Assembly: GCA_041661865.1 (NCBI GenBank)
Contig: JBAZTO010000013.1
Span: 5,914 to 69,913, forward strand
Direction: 5' to 3'
Length of the DNA: 64,000 bases
From: JBAZTO01 sp041661865
GTDB lineage: Bacteria > Planctomycetota > Phycisphaerae > SM23-33
The notes below the pieces were generated by a model. The model did no database searches. It saw only the letters and a list, made by a program, of their open reading frames with translations, and was not told where the DNA came from. The translations under genes and the position numbers were made by a program. This document shows positions 1 through 8,966 of the stretch, piece by piece (within the stretch, counting starts at the first letter, position 1; each line of letters opens with the position of its first letter).

Positions 1-1495
1 TTCGACCCGAGGGGCTCAGGGAGTCCCAGACGTTGTGGATGTTGTCGGGCAAAGCGTTGCGCAGGTCCTCGTCCAGCAGCAGATCCTCGGCCCGAATCGT
101 CACCTCGCCCTGCTTGCCCACCAGCGCGCCGTCGATCCACAGCCGCGCCTTGTCCCGCCGGGCCGTCAGGTGACGCAATTCGACCTTCCCCTGCGAGATG
201 GCAATCGACCCCCGGATGTCGTCCAGCCGGTACGGGGCCCCCTTGAAAGTGGCCGACATGCCCAGCGGTTGAATGAGGCCCTCGAAGCGCACCTGCCCGT
301 CGGGGGCGCGCTGAATCTCGGCTGAGAGATTGCCCCGCCCCGACAGATCCATCTGGTCGTGCAGATCACGCAGGAGTTCAGCCAGTTGCCCCGAGGCCCC
401 CGCCGCCTCGGGCATTGCGATCGACTCGGCCTGGATCTTGAGCCTGAAGGGGCTGGAGATGTCATAGCCGTCATAGCGGCCGGAAACTTCCACCCGCCCG
501 CCACCGGCCTGGGGCACCGATCCGGCGACATTCCGCAGCGTCACGCCGCGGTCGTCAAAAATCATCTTGCCCACCACGTGCGTCAGTTCCAGCCCCCCCT
601 CGGCCACGGGAAGCTTGAGCGAGACATCCGCCAGTTCGCACTCCATCGCCCCGGCCGTGCCGGAGTCCGAGCTGGTCCGCAGGTGGACCTCGCCGGTGAT
701 TTCGTAGCGTTGCCGCCACTGGCGGTACTTGCCGGGCAAGGCCTTGTCGAGGTTGGGGATGGGAGCTGCCCCGGAAATCAGCCTGATCGCGCCGGTGCTG
801 ACGTTGAGGGAGAACTCGCCCTGGATGCCGCCCTTGGTCCCCTGCCGCTGCTCCTCGAAGATGATGCGGTAGCCCCCCTCGCCGTCAGGCACCATCATCA
901 GGGCCATGGGCATCTCGTCGAAGGGCAGCCGCATCTGGTTGTCCACGTCCACCCAGCGAAGCTTGGCCCCGCGGATGTGGATGGGCGGCAAGTCCGACAG
1001 GCCGGTGGTCTGACGCTCGTCGCGGCGCTGGCGATGTGCGGCCAGGAGCTTCTCGAAACTGTACTGGTCGCGCCGGACGTCATGCTCCAGCGTGACAACG
1101 GGCTCCTGGCAGATCACCTCGGTCGCCTTGAGCTGCCCGGCCAGCAGCAAACTCCACGGGCTGTGCTTGAGGATGACCGTCTTGGCCTGAAAGAACGGAT
1201 CGGTGGTGGGCTGGCCCGGCACGTACAGCCGGACATTGCCCAGCTCGATGCCCCCAAAGAGGGCGAAGTGCGCCTTGTCGATCCGCACCCTGCCGCCAGT
1301 GAGGCTGCCCAGGTATTCGCGGGCCTCGCGCCGCGTCCGATCGTCGTTGCTGAGCGACCAATAGCCGTAGGCCAGACCGATCAGCAGCGCCAGCAGGACT
1401 ATACCGGCGCGCTTGCGGCTGGGCGAGACGTATCGCCAGAAGCGCCGGCGACGGTTCGGGCGCAACTGCCACCATAATCGTTGAAGTCGGTTCAT
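1..1495 (-). CDS. AsmA-like / DUF748-type envelope protein (partial, C-terminus beyond the left edge)
   Basis: An uninterrupted minus-strand frame starts at the ATG at 1493-1495 and runs off the left edge, giving about 498 residues of a longer protein. The N-terminus is very basic and is followed by one hydrophobic segment around residues 34-48, fitting an inner-membrane anchor. The rest is made of short beta-rich stretches of the kind seen in AsmA-like proteins (for example a segment ending FGGIELGNVRLYVPG and the motif IHIRGAKLRWVDVDNQ). Such proteins span the periplasm and have been linked to lipid transport between membranes and outer-membrane assembly; that role is inferred from the fold only. 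It lies directly upstream of nothing else on this strand within the window. Long frames on the other strand over the same DNA have no recognisable domain. Confidence 0.7.
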   Translation of the reverse strand, partial: MNRLQRLWWQLRPNRRRRFWRYVSPSRKRAGIVLLALLIGLAYGYWSLSNDDRTRREAREYLGSLTGGRVRIDKAHFALFGGIELGNVRLYVPGQPTTDPFFQAKTVILKHSPWSLLLAGQLKATEVICQEPVVTLEHDVRRDQYSFEKLLAAHRQRRDERQTTGLSDLPPIHIRGAKLRWVDVDNQMRLPFDEMPMALMMVPDGEGGYRIIFEEQRQGTKGGIQGEFSLNVSTGAIRLISGAAPIPNLDKALPGKYRQWRQRYEITGEVHLRTSSDSGTAGAMECELADVSLKLPVAEGGLELTHVVGKMIFDDRGVTLRNVAGSVPQAGGGRVEVSGRYDGYDISSPFRLKIQAESIAMPEAAGASGQLAELLRDLHDQMDLSGRGNLSAEIQRAPDGQVRFEGLIQPLGMSATFKGAPYRLDDIRGSIAISQGKVELRHLTARRDKARLWIDGALVGKQGEVTIRAEDLLLDEDLRNALPDNIHNVWDSLSPSGR

Positions 1496-1543
1496 AGGCG
1501 GACGGCTGAAAGTCTTTTCCTGTTCAGGGCGCGGCGAGGGCCA

Positions 1544-2737
1544 TTATACCCCTCCCTCCGGACCGGGCGGCGACTCGTTCACAATCTTTGTGCGTCTGGG
1601 CGGGGCGGCCTTGATCGCCAGCATATCGGCGGATTTCTCTATCGCGCCAGCCAGTTCGGCCACATCCATGTCGGCCCGCCATCGCAGCAACAGGCCGCGA
1701 CGCTGCGGGCTGCTGAAGAGATACGAGGCAGCCAGTGAGACGGTCCATCGTTCAGCCTTTGGCGGGCCCAGGGCTGAGCAAGCCAACTGCTTCATGCGGT
1801 CCAGAAGCTCCTGCAACGGCTGGCCGACGAGAGGAAAGCCCACCGTCCCGGCCTCGACAATCCCGCCGCCGCTGACCCAAAACGCCTTGGCCGCCTTTCG
1901 CGAAGGCCCCCGCTGAATGCAGACAAAGCGGAAGTCCTCCAGCGGCGCAGCCTGTTCGTAGGCCTGGGCGTCAAACTCCGAGAGCCGCCCGATCCTGGCC
2001 TTGAGGGCGGCGGCCTTCTCGAAGGCCAGCTCGCCGGCAGCACCCTTCATACGCGAGGTCAGTTGCTCGCGGAAGGCTTCTCGTCGCCCGGCGGCGAAGT
2101 CCGCGGCGGCGGCGATAACGGCGCGGTATTCCTCCATCGAGATCGTCCCGTTGCAGGCCCCCAGGCACTTGCCCATCTGAAGGTAAGGGCAAGGCTGGCC
2201 GTGGGGAGCGCGCGCCAGGCAGCGAGAGTCGCGGCAGAGGTCGAAGGCGTCGGCCAGCGAGTCGATGAACCGCTGCGCCGCGCGCCCGCTGGGAAAGGGG
2301 CCCACGCAGCGCCCGCCGGCGGTGGAGGCATCGTTGGTCTTCTCGAAGTGCGGGAACCGCGCCGATGGATCGACATGGACGAACCAACCGCCCTTCCACG
2401 GAATCAGGCGGGCGAAGGCCGACGGCCAGATCGTGCGGGCCAGTTCCAGGTATCGCCAGTCGGTCTCGAAGTGGCTGTCGGTCAACTTCCACAGAATCCT
2501 GGCGGTGATGGCGCGCAGGTCGGCGGTCTTCTTGCGGCCTTGCCCGGGGTCCGGCGCCGTCAGGCGGCTGCGAAGGCGCGAGCGGATGTCGGCCGCGGTG
2601 GTCAGGATCAGCGGTTCGCCCCCCTCGGCCAGCAGCAGGAACACGCCCCGCCGCGCCGGCACGAGGGCCAACTGCTCCTCGTCCATCGGCGGAGCGACCG
2701 CCAACTCGCCGTCGAACTGAGCTTTCCAGTCAGCCAT
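1544..2737 (-). CDS. UvrC/Cho-like protein with degenerate GIY-YIG domain
   Basis: This 397-residue protein resembles the N-terminal half of UvrC or the Cho endonuclease. A GIY-YIG-like fold lies near residues 30-65, followed by the UvrC cysteine-rich element (CPYLQMGKCLGACNG) and a UVR-type helical hairpin (LAFEKAAALKARIGRL) that in UvrC contacts UvrB. The UvrC C-terminal RNase H-like nuclease and helix-hairpin-helix domains are missing. In the GIY-YIG region the expected tyrosines are gone: GVYLF reads GVFLL and YVGKA reads LILTT, although the arginine of the following helix is kept, so 3' incision activity is doubtful. I chose the ATG at 2737 because a GTG-started extension to 2779 runs into a dispersed repeat. 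uvrB is also in the window at 39902-41896. The family assignment is good; the function is open. Confidence 0.75.
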   Translation of the reverse strand: MADWKAQFDGELAVAPPMDEEQLALVPARRGVFLLLAEGGEPLILTTAADIRSRLRSRLTAPDPGQGRKKTADLRAITARILWKLTDSHFETDWRYLELARTIWPSAFARLIPWKGGWFVHVDPSARFPHFEKTNDASTAGGRCVGPFPSGRAAQRFIDSLADAFDLCRDSRCLARAPHGQPCPYLQMGKCLGACNGTISMEEYRAVIAAAADFAAGRREAFREQLTSRMKGAAGELAFEKAAALKARIGRLSEFDAQAYEQAAPLEDFRFVCIQRGPSRKAAKAFWVSGGGIVEAGTVGFPLVGQPLQELLDRMKQLACSALGPPKAERWTVSLAASYLFSSPQRRGLLLRWRADMDVAELAGAIEKSADMLAIKAAPPRRTKIVNESPPGPEGGV

Positions 2738-2779
2738 CGAACCGAGCCCCGAGTCTCGAAGTTTGAAGTGCAGCCTCAC

Positions 2780-2876
2780 ACAGGATCACAGAGCATCCGT
2801 TTCAACAACATCTTCTCTCTGTTTCTCTGCGGCTCTGTGTGTAGATTGTTCAGCCGTCTCGCTTCGGGCTTGTCGC
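2780..2876. repeat. Dispersed CTCTGTG/CTCTGCG-type repeat (family E)
   Basis: The spacer between the FabZ-like and UvrC-like genes contains CACAGAG and a run of CTCTG-rich units (CTCTCTG, CTCTGCGG, CTCTGTGTG at about 2813-2841). The same wording recurs at 38440-38475, 38513-38570 and 46080-46110. It is non-coding here. I recognise it only as an imperfect dispersed repeat and do not know its role. Confidence 0.6.
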
Positions 2877-3356
2877 TCAGACCCACATCCCGGTGATGAT
2901 GCCCTCGTAGACCATCTGGCCGTCGACAAAGGCCTGGGTAGCCCCCACGCAACGGCGCGGGCGATTCTCGATCATGCTGCCGACCATGATGATCTTCTTG
3001 CCCGGACTGACGCTGCCTCGGAACTTGACCCCATCCACCCCGCCGAAGCCCAGGAAACCGCCCTTGGGGATTGCCGGGTCGCTCATGACGTAATAACTGA
3101 CCAGTTGGGCGGCCGTCTCGATCATCATCACGCCGGGGAAGATCGGTCGGCCGGGGATGTGCCCGCGCGTCCAGAACTCGTCCGGCGCCAGGTCGTGAAA
3201 GCCCACGATCAGCCCGCCGACGTGATCGCACTGGTAGATGCCACTGAGCCGCATGAACTCGAAGCGGTGCGGAATGACGGAATAGACCGCGTCGCGATCG
3301 GCCAGTACCTTGCTGGTGTCGATGGTGCTGACGTCAAACAACATCTTGGGGGGCAT
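2877..3356 (-). CDS. fabZ: (3R)-hydroxyacyl-ACP dehydratase, FabZ family
   Basis: The 159-residue product has the single hot-dog fold of FabZ, which dehydrates beta-hydroxyacyl-ACP in fatty acid elongation in the cytoplasm. The catalytic pair is visible: His66 in RGHIPGRPIFPG and Glu80 in MIETAAQ. The N-terminal PHRFEF replaces the usual PHRYPF substrate-entry motif. The length matches the family. The ATG at 3356 has GGAG about 9 bases upstream; a TTG at 3362 is the alternative. No other fatty acid gene lies nearby, so it stands alone or is co-transcribed with the UvrC-like gene downstream. It might instead serve a specialised acyl chain, for example of lipid A. Confidence 0.9.
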   Translation of the reverse strand: MPPKMLFDVSTIDTSKVLADRDAVYSVIPHRFEFMRLSGIYQCDHVGGLIVGFHDLAPDEFWTRGHIPGRPIFPGVMMIETAAQLVSYYVMSDPAIPKGGFLGFGGVDGVKFRGSVSPGKKIIMVGSMIENRPRRCVGATQAFVDGQMVYEGIITGMWV

Positions 3357-3501
3357 TGCCAAACTCTCCTGCGAAAATCATGATTTTCAAAATACCACCC
3401 CCCAACCGTCCTCTGCCATGCCCGCAAGAGGGCGAAAAGCCCGCTGGAATTACCTGCCGCCAGACAAGCGGCGTTCGGCCATGGCGATTGCGGCGGTCTT
3501 C

Positions 3502-3693
3502 TTAAACGGTCGGCGGAGCCGCGGGAGGCTCGCGCATGGACAGCACCTTGTCGCGGATGGCCTGGGCGGCCTTCTTGATTTCCTGCATCGACTTGCGGAC
3601 GCGCGTGCCGGCGGCCTTGACGCCCGCGTCGCACTTGGCGATTTCAGACTCGATCTCGGCCACCAGTTGCTTGAGCGCTTCAAATTCCTGCAT
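3502..3693 (-). CDS. Hc1-type histone H1-like protein
   Basis: This 63-residue, charged, wholly helical protein has the repeat-like pattern of the chlamydial Hc1 family (LVAEIESEIAKCD, then GVKAAGTRVRKSMQEIKKAA). The central KAAGTRVRKSMQEIKKAAQ stretch matches short histone-like proteins common in planctomycetes and verrucomicrobia. A role as a DNA-binding nucleoid protein is inferred from the family. The start is the ATG at 3691-3693, preceded by a clear AAGGAG-like ribosome site. It is followed by the FabZ-like gene on the same strand, and the zinc-ribbon gene is divergent. Confidence 0.75.
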   Translation of the reverse strand: MQEFEALKQLVAEIESEIAKCDAGVKAAGTRVRKSMQEIKKAAQAIRDKVLSMREPPAAPPTV

Positions 3694-3860
3694 GATTGTT
3701 TCTCCTTGGGATCAAAGCCCGCAATGAAGCTAGCAGCGGACGCCGCGGCGGTCAATGGCAAAGACGGGCGGCAAGGACGGGAACACTTGACTTCCAGCCC
3801 CGGCAACAGGTTTACTATGATTAGTCTGACGGGCACAAACCAAGCCTTGGGAGATGAGCC

Positions 3861-4358
3861 ATGAGCATTACTTTCAAATGCGAGCATTGCCACAAGGAAG
3901 TCAAGGCCCCCGACGCCGCCGGCGGCAAGAGGGGCAAGTGCCCCTTCTGCGGAGGCAGCACCTACATCCCCTCGCCGGTGGCCGAGGAGGATCTGCTGGA
4001 TTTGGCCCCCGACGATGATGAACTCCGCCGCATCGAGGAGCAGAAGCGGAAGCTCTACGAACTGGAGCACGACCTCATCGCCCACAACAAAGGCGAACCC
4101 TCGGCGCCGCTGGACCAGAAGGAGAATCTCGACAGCGACGATCTCCACCACTTTGCCATCAACTACGTGCTGGAGATGGCTCGCGGAAACATCGAGGCGG
4201 CGGACCTGCAATTGCGCGAGCTCAAGAAGTTCGGGCTGCTGGGGGCCAAGGCCGTCGAGGAAATCATCAGCGGCAAGGTCGAAGAGCCGGCCTTGGATGC
4301 CATCCCCCGCCGCACCAAGGACCTCTACCTCTCCACGCTCAAGAGCAAGCTGCGATAA
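3861..4358 (+). CDS. Zinc-ribbon protein of unknown function
   Basis: The 165-residue product opens with a zinc ribbon (FKCEHCHKEVKAPDAAGGKRGKCPFCGG) whose four cysteines form two CxxC knuckles. A charged helical region follows (DDDELRRIEEQKRKLYELEHDL), then a helical C-terminal domain without a known signature. Zinc ribbons of this sort are frequent at the N-terminus of planctomycete proteins, where the remainder varies. The ATG at 3861 follows GGGAG. The gene is monocistronic and convergent with menA. I do not recognise the C-terminal domain. Confidence 0.75.
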   Translation: MSITFKCEHCHKEVKAPDAAGGKRGKCPFCGGSTYIPSPVAEEDLLDLAPDDDELRRIEEQKRKLYELEHDLIAHNKGEPSAPLDQKENLDSDDLHHFAINYVLEMARGNIEAADLQLRELKKFGLLGAKAVEEIISGKVEEPALDAIPRRTKDLYLSTLKSKLR

Positions 4359-4413
4359 AATGATTCGCCGCCGCGGCGTTGCCGCCTGCCACATTTCGTA
4401 GCGGGATGATTGC

Positions 4414-5334
4414 CTACGCCAGCAAATAGCTCAGCAGGACGCCCGCCAGCAGGACCGTTTCCCAGCGGGCGGTGAGGGCGTCGATATTGGGCAGGCGCGT
4501 GCCGCGCAGGGCGGCCTTGAGAGGCTTGCCCAGCAGCAGGAGGGTTATGGGGGCGGCCGCCAGGGGCAGCGGTCCCCGGCCGGTGAAACCCATGACCATC
4601 AGCCCGCCAGCGGCACAGAGTACCAGCAGCAGGTAGACACCCCGCGCAACCTTTCCGCCGGCAAAACGCCCCAGGGTCCAGATGCCGGCCTGGGCGTCCT
4701 CCTCGCAGTCGCGGAAGCTGTTGCCGGTCAGTATGGCGGTAGTGGCCAGGCCGATGGGGACCGACAGCCAGGCGGCGGACGCCACGATGTGGCCCACCTG
4801 GGCGTACGCGGCGCCGATGACCAGCAGCGGGCCGAAGATGATGAAGATGGCCGGCTCGCCCAACGCGCGATACTTGAGCTTGAAGGGCGGCCCGGTGTAG
4901 GCGTACCCCCCTGCTGCCGCCGCCGCGGCAAAGGCCAGGATCACCGGCCCGCACTGCCAGGTCAGGTACGCGGTGGCAGCCGCCGCCAGCAGCAGACAGA
5001 TGATCGCCTCGGTCAGGATGTCTCGCGGCAGCAGTTGGCCAAAGACCAGCAGCCGCCCCGGCCGCTGGTCGTCGTCGTGCGTGCGGCGGTCAACGTTGCC
5101 GCGAAAGTCGAAGTAATCGTTGAACAGGTTGCCGGCCAGGTGAAACAGGGCTGCGCCAACCACCGAGGCCAGCAGCACTCCCCATCGCCACCGCGCGGGC
5201 GGGGCAGTGGCTGCGGCAGAGACCAGGACCGGCAGGACGGTAATAGGCAGCGAAAAGGCCCGCAGCGACCTGGCGACCTTGCCGGCCGTGATCGGTGGCC
5301 GAGTCGGCGCCGCCTGCCCCGTTTCAACCGACAT
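4414..5334 (-). CDS. menA: 1,4-dihydroxy-2-naphthoate polyprenyltransferase (MenA, UbiA family)
   Basis: This 306-residue integral membrane protein of the UbiA superfamily has about eight to nine hydrophobic helices. The first Asp-rich motif NDYFDFRGNVD lies at residues 72-82, followed by a DDDQRPGRLL stretch; a second motif is seen around YRALGEPAIFIIFGP. MenA joins a polyprenyl chain to 1,4-dihydroxy-2-naphthoate in menaquinone synthesis. The upstream gene encodes a polyprenyl diphosphate synthase, and the two reading frames overlap by 11 bases, which supports joint expression and the quinone assignment. A different UbiA substrate cannot be ruled out from sequence alone. Confidence 0.85.
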   Translation of the reverse strand: MSVETGQAAPTRPPITAGKVARSLRAFSLPITVLPVLVSAAATAPPARWRWGVLLASVVGAALFHLAGNLFNDYFDFRGNVDRRTHDDDQRPGRLLVFGQLLPRDILTEAIICLLLAAAATAYLTWQCGPVILAFAAAAAAGGYAYTGPPFKLKYRALGEPAIFIIFGPLLVIGAAYAQVGHIVASAAWLSVPIGLATTAILTGNSFRDCEEDAQAGIWTLGRFAGGKVARGVYLLLVLCAAGGLMVMGFTGRGPLPLAAAPITLLLLGKPLKAALRGTRLPNIDALTARWETVLLAGVLLSYLLA

Positions 5335-6259
5335 GGCCGACCTTTCCGGCTGCGACGGCCGAAGCGGGCGCGGGGGCAGGGAGTTCCAACTCCAGCCCCT
5401 CCCTGGCAAGCATCGCAAGCAGGTCTTTGGAGATGAACGCCGCGCACGCCTCCTGGGTCCGGGGCCAGGGCGCCAGCGATTGCAGCGCCGACTGGAGCAA
5501 TTGGCCGGCGTGGCGACGCGACAATTCCTGCCCGCCGGGCAAGTCGGTCAGCGTAAATTTCCTGCGCTTGGCGTCGGTTCCCAGCGTCTTGCCGGCCTGC
5601 TCTTCGCAGCCGACCACGTCCAGCAGGTCATCGGCGACCTGGTAGGCGGCGCCCAGCGCGTAGCCGGCCTCTTCCAGCGCCGCCGCCAGCTCGGGCTGGC
5701 CGCTGCCGCACAGGCGGGCGACGAACGAGAACAACGCCCCGGTCTTGCCGCGGGCCAGTTGCAGGCAAAGCCCCTCGCTGACCGACCCGCCGCGAAGCAG
5801 GAGTTCCTGCTCGGCCTCGGCGGCGCAGGTCTCCTTGACCTTGGCGACGAACTTGCGGACGTGTCGCCCCGCCTCGGCGCAGGCCATCAGGTCAATCGCC
5901 TCGCACAGCAGCATGTCGCCGATCAGCACAGCCGCCGAGCAACTGGTCTGCCGCCACAGCGTCGGGGCCGAGCGGCGAATGAGCGCCGCGTCGATAACGT
6001 CATCGTGACAGAGGCTGGCCGTGTGCACCATCTCCACCGCGGCGCACCCGTAGACCAACGTTTCCGACGGCGCGCCCAGGCCGCCGCCGCTGGCCAGCCG
6101 GCCGGCCAGGCGCGTGCGGAGCATCTTGCCGGGAATCAAGGCCGAGATGTCGGCCTGGAAGTCCATCGCCTTGAGCGCCTTGTCCAGTCGCTCCTCGATG
6201 AGCGATCGCACGCGGCAGGCGAGATCCCCTCCACTTTCACTCACGTCGGCACTGGCCAT
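5324..6259 (-). CDS. Polyprenyl diphosphate synthase
   Basis: The 311-residue product is a trans-isoprenyl diphosphate synthase. It shows GKMLRTRL (substrate phosphate contact), the first Asp-rich motif DDVID at residues 86-90 and the second DDLLD at 210-214. It condenses isopentenyl diphosphate onto an allylic primer to make the long chain used in quinones. The FARM position just before the first Asp motif carries small residues, which fits a long product, but chain length cannot be read off with certainty. It is upstream of and overlaps menA, so its product is probably the menaquinone side chain. Confidence 0.88.
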   Translation of the reverse strand: MASADVSESGGDLACRVRSLIEERLDKALKAMDFQADISALIPGKMLRTRLAGRLASGGGLGAPSETLVYGCAAVEMVHTASLCHDDVIDAALIRRSAPTLWRQTSCSAAVLIGDMLLCEAIDLMACAEAGRHVRKFVAKVKETCAAEAEQELLLRGGSVSEGLCLQLARGKTGALFSFVARLCGSGQPELAAALEEAGYALGAAYQVADDLLDVVGCEEQAGKTLGTDAKRRKFTLTDLPGGQELSRRHAGQLLQSALQSLAPWPRTQEACAAFISKDLLAMLAREGLELELPAPAPASAVAAGKVGHVG

Positions 6260-6476
6260 TCCGTCACCTGCTCCTTCCGGGGCCTGGGCCGGAACTGGGC
6301 CGGCCCGATCCGTCCAACTATTCTAGGCGACCCCAAGTTCCTGGCACACCCCACTCTGGTCATCGCCGCGGAAGGCCGGGGGCTGCGTTTGCGACCACGA
6401 TGCGGCTCCGTTAGATTCATGTTCTCGCTTGCAAAAGCATGCTTCCCCGCTACGCGTGGAAGCATGGCGCCAGGCC

Positions 6477-8678
6477 TCACCCTCGCCGCAACACGGATTC
6501 GGCCAAGGCCGCGAAGTCTTCGGTCTCCTTGCGGACCTGCTTGACGAAGCTGTTGTCCTCGGCTGAGCCGTAGACGGCGGCCTGTTCCTCGGGGCATTCA
6601 AACGTGATCTGGCGGAAGGGGTTTTCAAAGTCCTTCTTGCGGGAGCGGAAGGTCTGTTCGGCAACAAAACATTGAATGTTCAGGGCGTCCTTCAGAGCCG
6701 TCTCCCAGACTTGCGGAGCGAGTTCCCTGGCCCCCATCAGTTCCAACAAGCAGGCCAGGGCGTGGCGGCACTTATCGGTCGGGTATTTCTGCCCCAGCCG
6801 CTCGTACCGGCGATGGATTTCATCCCACGTATCGAGCCGGCCCTCGCGTATGTCGGCCTTGAGTTGGGCCAGATCCTCGGCCAAAACCAACTGGCCGCCA
6901 AGGTTGACCCAGTTCTTCTGCCGCGGCCCAGCCAGGGAATCGGCCAGGGATTGCCGCGTCGCCTGCGGGTTGTCCCGCATGTAGCCCAGCAGGTTCTTGA
7001 CGGCATAGAGCAGCAGCATGCGGCCGTAGGCGCGATAGCCGGCCTGGGCCTTGAGAATCACCGTCTTGCGCGAGGAGTTCTCCATCCCTTCGCCAAGCAC
7101 TTCCAGGGCAGCGGCCTTCTCTTCGGGGCCATTGAGCCACTGGCAGCCAAGGGCGCGCAGATCATCGGCATTTCGGTCCGCTTTCTGTCCCCCCTGCCGC
7201 AGCGCCGCCCTGCCCACCCATTCTTCCAGCAGGGCGCGGGCGGCGAACATTTCCTCGGCGGTGTCGGGGGCCAGGAAGTCGAACTCCACCATCTGCACTG
7301 GCTGCTTTCGCCGGTCGCGGTCGCGGAACTTCCAACTGTTGCGGGCCAGGGCGTACATGTTGTACATCCACCAGTAGGCGGGCATGACGTCCAGCCGATC
7401 GTCATGGACATTGTTGGCCACCAGGGCAAAGGGCAGCGAAATGTTCAACTCCGCCGGAAAATCGCCCTTGGCCAGCAGCGTGAAGGAGGCGAATTTGCAG
7501 TTGTGCTTGAGGCTGACGCACAGGCCCGGCCAGAAGCCCCGCCCTGCCTGCAACTCGCCGTCATTGGCGCGGCTGTTGTGGTTGGAACCGATGGTCGCCC
7601 CGGCGGCAATGTTGCTTTGGCCGCACACCAGCGAGGCGGTGAGAAAAGAGTTGTTGTGGTGCTGCTCGTGGGCGGGAAAGATCAGGTTGTTCAGCAGTTC
7701 GCAGCAGGAGACGGTGGAGTTGTCGCCCAGGTAAGAGTGGATCAATCGCGCGCCGTACTTGAGCTGACTGTTGTCGCCCATGATGAATCGCACGGCCTTG
7801 CAGCCGTAGAAGATATGGCAGCCGCGTCCTACGATCCCATTGACCATCTCGACGCCCTCGCCGATCTGCACGGGCTCTTCGTGCGAGGAATTGATCGTGA
7901 GGTTCTTGAGCTTGTTGGCGCCTTTGATGTAGGCGGCAGGCCCGACTTTGACGTCCTTGAGGATGCCGCAGTTCTTGATCACGCACCGATCCCCGACGCT
8001 GCCGTAGAACCCGCGACGCGAGTCGAAGCACTGCTGCGTGATGTCCTCAAACCGTTTCATCAGGACGGCATCCTGGCGGTACTTGGCCCACAGGTAGGCG
8101 TCGGCGGCGGTCATGCCCTCGAAGGGACACACCGAACGGGCGCCGGTCTCATTGACCAGATCCATTCGGACCCGCACCGAACCGTCCTCGCCGTCCTTGA
8201 CGATGCCGTTGCCGAACTTGGCATGGTCGGTGGCGTGCATTTCGTCGATGTTGAGCAGGACGACATTGTCACCAATGATGTAGTGCGCCAGGTAGCGGAC
8301 ATTGTGGACGGCCACGTCTTCGCCGATATCGCAGGCAATGATGCGGCAGTTAGTCAGCCCCACCGGCACGCGAAGGTCATGGTACTCGAGACACTTCTCC
8401 TCCAGCCGCCCGATGCGGACCAGTCCATAGAACTCACAGTTCTTGACCTGGTGCGGAATGAACGTCTCGGTGACCAGGACGTTATCCCAACTGTCGGCAG
8501 TGTTGCCATTGCGGCTCAGCACGTCAATTTCGCCCGGCGAGAGCTTGCGCCAGTAGCCCGCCGGCCGGGGCGACTGCATGTTGCGAAGGTAATACTCGTC
8601 CTGCCCGGGCGGCAGAAATTGCGGCGGGATAAAGCCCTTGCCCAGTTCATCCAGAGCGATGATGCGAATTTCATTCAT
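6477..8678 (-). CDS. DUF4954 family protein, left-handed beta-helix
   Basis: This 733-residue protein matches the DUF4954 family. The central part (about residues 110-420) is built of hexapeptide-like repeats (for example VGLTNCRIIACDIGEDVAVHN) typical of left-handed beta-helix acyl- or nucleotidyl-transferases. A helical C-terminal region of about 250 residues follows. The family is found in Bacteroidota and planctomycetes and its reaction is unknown; a sugar-nucleotide or acyltransferase-related role is a guess from the fold. The ATG at 8678 has GGGAGCTGG upstream; a longer frame to 8747 adds an arginine-rich stretch that looks like non-coding DNA. The gene is divergent from the haem operon. 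Confidence 0.75.
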   Translation of the reverse strand: MNEIRIIALDELGKGFIPPQFLPPGQDEYYLRNMQSPRPAGYWRKLSPGEIDVLSRNGNTADSWDNVLVTETFIPHQVKNCEFYGLVRIGRLEEKCLEYHDLRVPVGLTNCRIIACDIGEDVAVHNVRYLAHYIIGDNVVLLNIDEMHATDHAKFGNGIVKDGEDGSVRVRMDLVNETGARSVCPFEGMTAADAYLWAKYRQDAVLMKRFEDITQQCFDSRRGFYGSVGDRCVIKNCGILKDVKVGPAAYIKGANKLKNLTINSSHEEPVQIGEGVEMVNGIVGRGCHIFYGCKAVRFIMGDNSQLKYGARLIHSYLGDNSTVSCCELLNNLIFPAHEQHHNNSFLTASLVCGQSNIAAGATIGSNHNSRANDGELQAGRGFWPGLCVSLKHNCKFASFTLLAKGDFPAELNISLPFALVANNVHDDRLDVMPAYWWMYNMYALARNSWKFRDRDRRKQPVQMVEFDFLAPDTAEEMFAARALLEEWVGRAALRQGGQKADRNADDLRALGCQWLNGPEEKAAALEVLGEGMENSSRKTVILKAQAGYRAYGRMLLLYAVKNLLGYMRDNPQATRQSLADSLAGPRQKNWVNLGGQLVLAEDLAQLKADIREGRLDTWDEIHRRYERLGQKYPTDKCRHALACLLELMGARELAPQVWETALKDALNIQCFVAEQTFRSRKKDFENPFRQITFECPEEQAAVYGSAEDNSFVKQVRKETEDFAALAESVLRRG

Positions 8679-8909
8679 GTCCAGCTCCCGCGGCCCTGTG
8701 GAGCGGCGGCGTCGTCCCGACGCGCGTCGCCCACTGCACACACGCACATAATGTACGATCTTTCAGTCAATTAACTTCGGCATTAATCGCCGTTGGAAGT
8801 TACCGGAAAACAGTCCCGCGGGCGACGGTAAAGCGGTTGTCTCCGCGTCCAGGCCCGATTCGTCGCCCCCCTGCGACAATTTATCCCAGAGACCGCCCCG
8901 ACAGAACGC

Positions 8910-8915
8910 TATAAT
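8910..8915 (+). promoter_or_regulatory. Candidate -10 box for the haem operon
   Basis: TATAAT lies 51 bases before hemC in the spacer between the divergent DUF4954 gene and hemC. I see no good -35 hexamer at normal spacing, so this is only a partial promoter match. The rest of the 288-base spacer holds no recognisable gene. Confidence 0.35.
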
Positions 8916-8966
8916 GACCGTGTTGAACCAGAGATACGCAATAATAGAAATCGGGACAACCGGCAC

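Noticed and set aside
359..1477. Long plus-strand open frame opposite the AsmA-like gene
   Set aside because: Its translation is arginine/glycine/proline-rich without any domain, while the minus strand reads as a coherent membrane-anchored protein; a typical shadow in GC-rich DNA.
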